Source of the DNA: Chloroflexota bacterium
GTDB taxonomy: Bacteria; Chloroflexota; Dehalococcoidia; Dehalococcoidales; JAHJRU01
Length of the DNA: 7,035 nucleotides
Reading direction: 5' to 3'
Assembly: GCA_018830745.1 (NCBI GenBank)
Contig: JAHJRU010000233.1
Span: forward strand, 1-7,035
Every line of letters begins with the position of its first letter. Position 1 is the stretch's first letter. Shown here piece by piece: positions 5,548-7,035 of this stretch. A program made the position numbers and the translations under genes. The notes under the pieces were generated by a model that was not told the origin of the DNA, made no database searches, and saw only the letters and a list, made by a program, of their open reading frames with translations.

Positions 5548-6343
5548 TATTGACCCAGTGATTCTGCGATTTGGATTCTTCGAACTTCGCTGGTACAGTC
5601 TTGCTATAATGCTGGCAGTAGTGGCGGCATCACTGATAGCTACCTATGGGGCCAGAAAAAAAGGACTGCCCCCGGATGAAATGTTTTCCCTCTTACCATG
5701 GGTGCTCATAGGCGGGCTGATAGGCGCCAGATTATTCCACGTAATAGACCAGTGGGAATACTACGCATCTAATCCGATGCTAATATGGCAGTTCCAGAGA
5801 GGTGGTTTAGCCATATGGGGTGGGCTGGCCGGTGGAGGAGCCGCGGCTATTGCCTATGCGAGAGTAAGGAGAATCTCGATAGGTCTCCTGTTTGACATTC
5901 TGGTTCCAGCACTGCTTGTAGCTCAGATAATTGGCAGGGTCGGTTGCATTATCAACGGAGACGCCTATGGCGGTATTACTACCTTACCGTGGGGCTTCAT
6001 ATATACCCATCCAGGTGCCATGATCCCGCCTCACCTGCTCGGAGTGCCCACACATCCCTATCCGGTATACGAGATATTCTGGAACTCGGCTGTTTTGTTA
6101 CTGCTGTTGAGGCTACGCCACCGCTTCAGCAAAGATGGTCTGCTGTTCCTGAGCTACCTGTCGCTCTACTCGGTGGGACGTTTTGCTCTCACCTTTGTGA
6201 GGCAGGAGAACGTGGTTTGGGGGCTACAGCAGGCGCAGCTACTGGCGATAGCTATCATGATTGTGTCAGCGGCAGCCGTGATTTACTTCATTAAGTCAAA
6301 ACGCAGTGAAACCGTAAAAAGTGAACCAACTCTTGACAGTTAG
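5528..6343 (+). CDS. lgt: Prolipoprotein diacylglyceryl transferase (Lgt)
   Basis: This 271-residue polytopic enzyme moves a diacylglyceryl group from phosphatidylglycerol to the lipobox cysteine of prolipoproteins in the cytoplasmic membrane. It has the family hallmarks: LRWYSLAI (20-27), GARLFHVI (66-73), RGGLAIWGG (91-99), [14 protein letters not shown] (136-149), HPYPVYEI (176-183) and [11 protein letters not shown] (217-227). The signature has C140 in the position usually held by Asn, a variant seen in some lineages. Length is normal and nothing is truncated. ATG at 5528 has AGGAG at 5520-5524, 3 bases before it, which is close, and overlaps the NfeD-like frame by 20 bases. Lgt is usually a housekeeping gene, so its place here suggests that lipoprotein maturation is coupled to the response, or merely that the operon was assembled next to it. 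Confidence 0.96.
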   Translation: MQGIVINIDPVILRFGFFELRWYSLAIMLAVVAASLIATYGARKKGLPPDEMFSLLPWVLIGGLIGARLFHVIDQWEYYASNPMLIWQFQRGGLAIWGGLAGGGAAAIAYARVRRISIGLLFDILVPALLVAQIIGRVGCIINGDAYGGITTLPWGFIYTHPGAMIPPHLLGVPTHPYPVYEIFWNSAVLLLLLRLRHRFSKDGLLFLSYLSLYSVGRFALTFVRQENVVWGLQQAQLLAIAIMIVSAAAVIYFIKSKRSETVKSEPTLDS

Positions 6344-6362
6344 GAGGTGATTTGTGATGTGA
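6341..6362 (+). other. Strong orphan ribosome site followed by ATG-TGA
   Basis: TAGGAGGTGA at 6341-6350, an almost perfect Shine-Dalgarno sequence, overlaps the lgt stop codon and is followed at ideal spacing by ATG (6357-6359) and then directly by TGA. An overlapping GTG at 6359 would give only an 8-residue frame ending at 6385. No gene uses this ribosome site. It may be the remnant of a deleted cistron or a minimal start-stop element. Confidence 0.45.
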
Positions 6363-6422
6363 GAAAAACATACATATGCTATTGATAGACTCCGAAAGAT
6401 AAGCATTAGAAAAGGGAATGAA

Positions 6423-6707
6423 ATGAAAAAGATATTAGTGATCGGTTTGATAATTACGACCCTGAGTCTGGTGGCAGGATCTGCGATTACCGTATTTGCC
6501 GACGGGCCAGCAGATGGAGAAACGACATTAACGGACAACGAAGCCTGGAAGACAATGTATGAAGGTTGCCAGAGTGGTGACTGGGAGAAAATGGCTGAAG
6601 GTGCTGAGAAGTTCCATGGCGCTAATGGCGGGGGTAATATGATGGGTTCTGACTCTGGCGCCTGGATGGGTGGTGGTATGATGGGCGGCAGTATGATGAA
6701 CTGGTAA
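6423..6707 (+). CDS. Exported Met/Gly-rich small protein, possible copper binder
   Basis: This 94-residue protein has a signal peptide (basic MKK, hydrophobic core about 4-23, likely cleavage after VFA at 26), so it is exported. The mature part has an acidic, alanine-containing middle with one cysteine (C49) and one histidine (H65). Its last 22 residues are Gly-rich with seven methionines (M73, M74, M82, M86, M87, M91, M92). Met clusters in exported proteins often bind Cu(I), as in CusF and PcoC-like proteins, and the copper-ATPase neighbourhood supports the same idea here. There is no lipobox, so it is not an Lgt substrate. ATG at 6423 follows a modest AAAGGGA ribosome site at 6412-6418. The function is inferred. 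Confidence 0.82.
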   Translation: MKKILVIGLIITTLSLVAGSAITVFADGPADGETTLTDNEAWKTMYEGCQSGDWEKMAEGAEKFHGANGGGNMMGSDSGAWMGGGMMGGSMMNW

Positions 6708-6753
6708 TCGGATACAAGAACAAAAGACTTTAAAATTCTAAAGGGAGGTAAAA

Positions 6754-6909
6754 ATGATGAAGATTGTGAACTTGTGCGGTTCAGGACATTGCCCGGTAGT
6801 CAGAATAGATGATAAGCGTGTTGAGATAGGAGAGAAGGATAATATCTGCGTTCTGACCAAGAGCGAATGGGAAACTTTGAAGAAGAAGATATTAGGAAAA
6901 GAGATTTAA
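6754..6909 (+). CDS. 51-residue Cys-containing cytoplasmic protein
   Basis: This 51-residue protein starts MMKIVNLCGSGHCPVV and carries C8, H12, C13 and a later C32, which could form a metal or redox site. The C-terminal half (DNICVLTKSEWETLKKKI) is typical of a small unannotated family in anaerobes that I recall but cannot name. There is no signal peptide or membrane helix. A strong GGGAGG at 6743-6748 precedes two adjacent ATG codons. The one at 6754 gives a 4-base gap after GGAGGT, while the one at 6757 gives 7 bases and may be the true start. It lies between two exported proteins in the same direction, so it probably belongs to the same transcript. Its function is unknown. Confidence 0.75.
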   Translation: MMKIVNLCGSGHCPVVRIDDKRVEIGEKDNICVLTKSEWETLKKKILGKEI

Positions 6910-6956
6910 GGCATAACTATGCCAGTTAGACATCTATCCGAAAAAGGAGACAGATA

Positions 6957-7035
6957 ATGAAGAGAATAGTTGGAGTTAGCCTGCTTGCTTTAGCACTAAC
7001 GCTGGTCTGGGGCACTCCTGTCCTAGCTGCGCCGA
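6957..7035 (+). CDS. Start of an exported protein, truncated by the window
   Basis: Only the first 26 residues are visible. They form a signal peptide with a KR start, a hydrophobic core and a likely cleavage after VLA, so the protein is exported. AAAAAGGAG at 6941-6949 precedes ATG at 6957 by 7 bases. No lipobox cysteine is seen in the visible part. The identity of the mature protein cannot be told from this window. Confidence 0.75.
   Translation, partial: MKRIVGVSLLALALTLVWGTPVLAAP

Noticed and set aside
5944..6294. 116-residue plus-strand ORF inside lgt
   Set aside because: It is in another frame of a fully convincing lgt gene, with no ribosome site or domain.
6729..6743. TTTAA and TCTAA cores upstream of the 51-residue gene as a fourth motif array
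   Set aside because: The two cores are 8 bp apart, not 11, and there is no third copy, so they do not fit the array rule.
6919..6957. 12-residue ORF ending in a TAATG overlap with the last gene
   Set aside because: The ribosome site is weak, the product is unremarkable, and the next gene has its own good ribosome site inside it. Chance is the simplest explanation.

Overview
The window looks like part of a bacterial chromosome that carries a metal-response locus, most likely for copper. The genes fit an anaerobic Chloroflexota lineage, possibly Dehalococcoidia. That placement is from memory of similar proteins: the cupredoxin-ATPase fusion, the tiny zinc-ribbon proteins, the short two-helix membrane protein and the Lgt variant. 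No rRNA or other marker confirms it. No tRNA, rRNA, CRISPR array or insertion sequence was seen.

Minus-strand arm (1-2119). Reading leftward from the divergent intergenic region there is a 25-residue putative membrane peptide, an 82-residue two-helix membrane protein, a Cys-rich mini-ORF with no normal start codon, and the first 491 residues of a copper-type P1B ATPase. The ATPase carries a membrane-anchored cupredoxin domain and a CxxC heavy-metal domain at its N-terminus and runs off the left edge.

Plus-strand arm (2174-7035). An OmpR/PhoB-class response regulator and its histidine kinase form a two-gene operon with a good sigma70-like promoter and a terminator-like hairpin. After it come a membrane-anchored PDZ protein with no protease domain, then a tightly packed run of a zinc-ribbon protein, an NfeD-like membrane protein and Lgt. 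An exported Met/Gly-rich protein, a 51-residue Cys-containing protein and the start of another exported protein complete the arm.

The most interesting signal is regulatory. Arrays of 7-bp cores near TCTAAGC, repeated every 11 bp, occur at three places: in the divergent region facing the ATPase operon, between the kinase and PDZ genes, and upstream of the zinc-ribbon/NfeD/Lgt run. Two of these arrays also share a nearly identical core promoter (21 of 25 bases). The simplest model is that the local response regulator binds these arrays and activates all three units as one envelope metal-defence regulon. The inducing metal is inferred from gene content and not shown directly.
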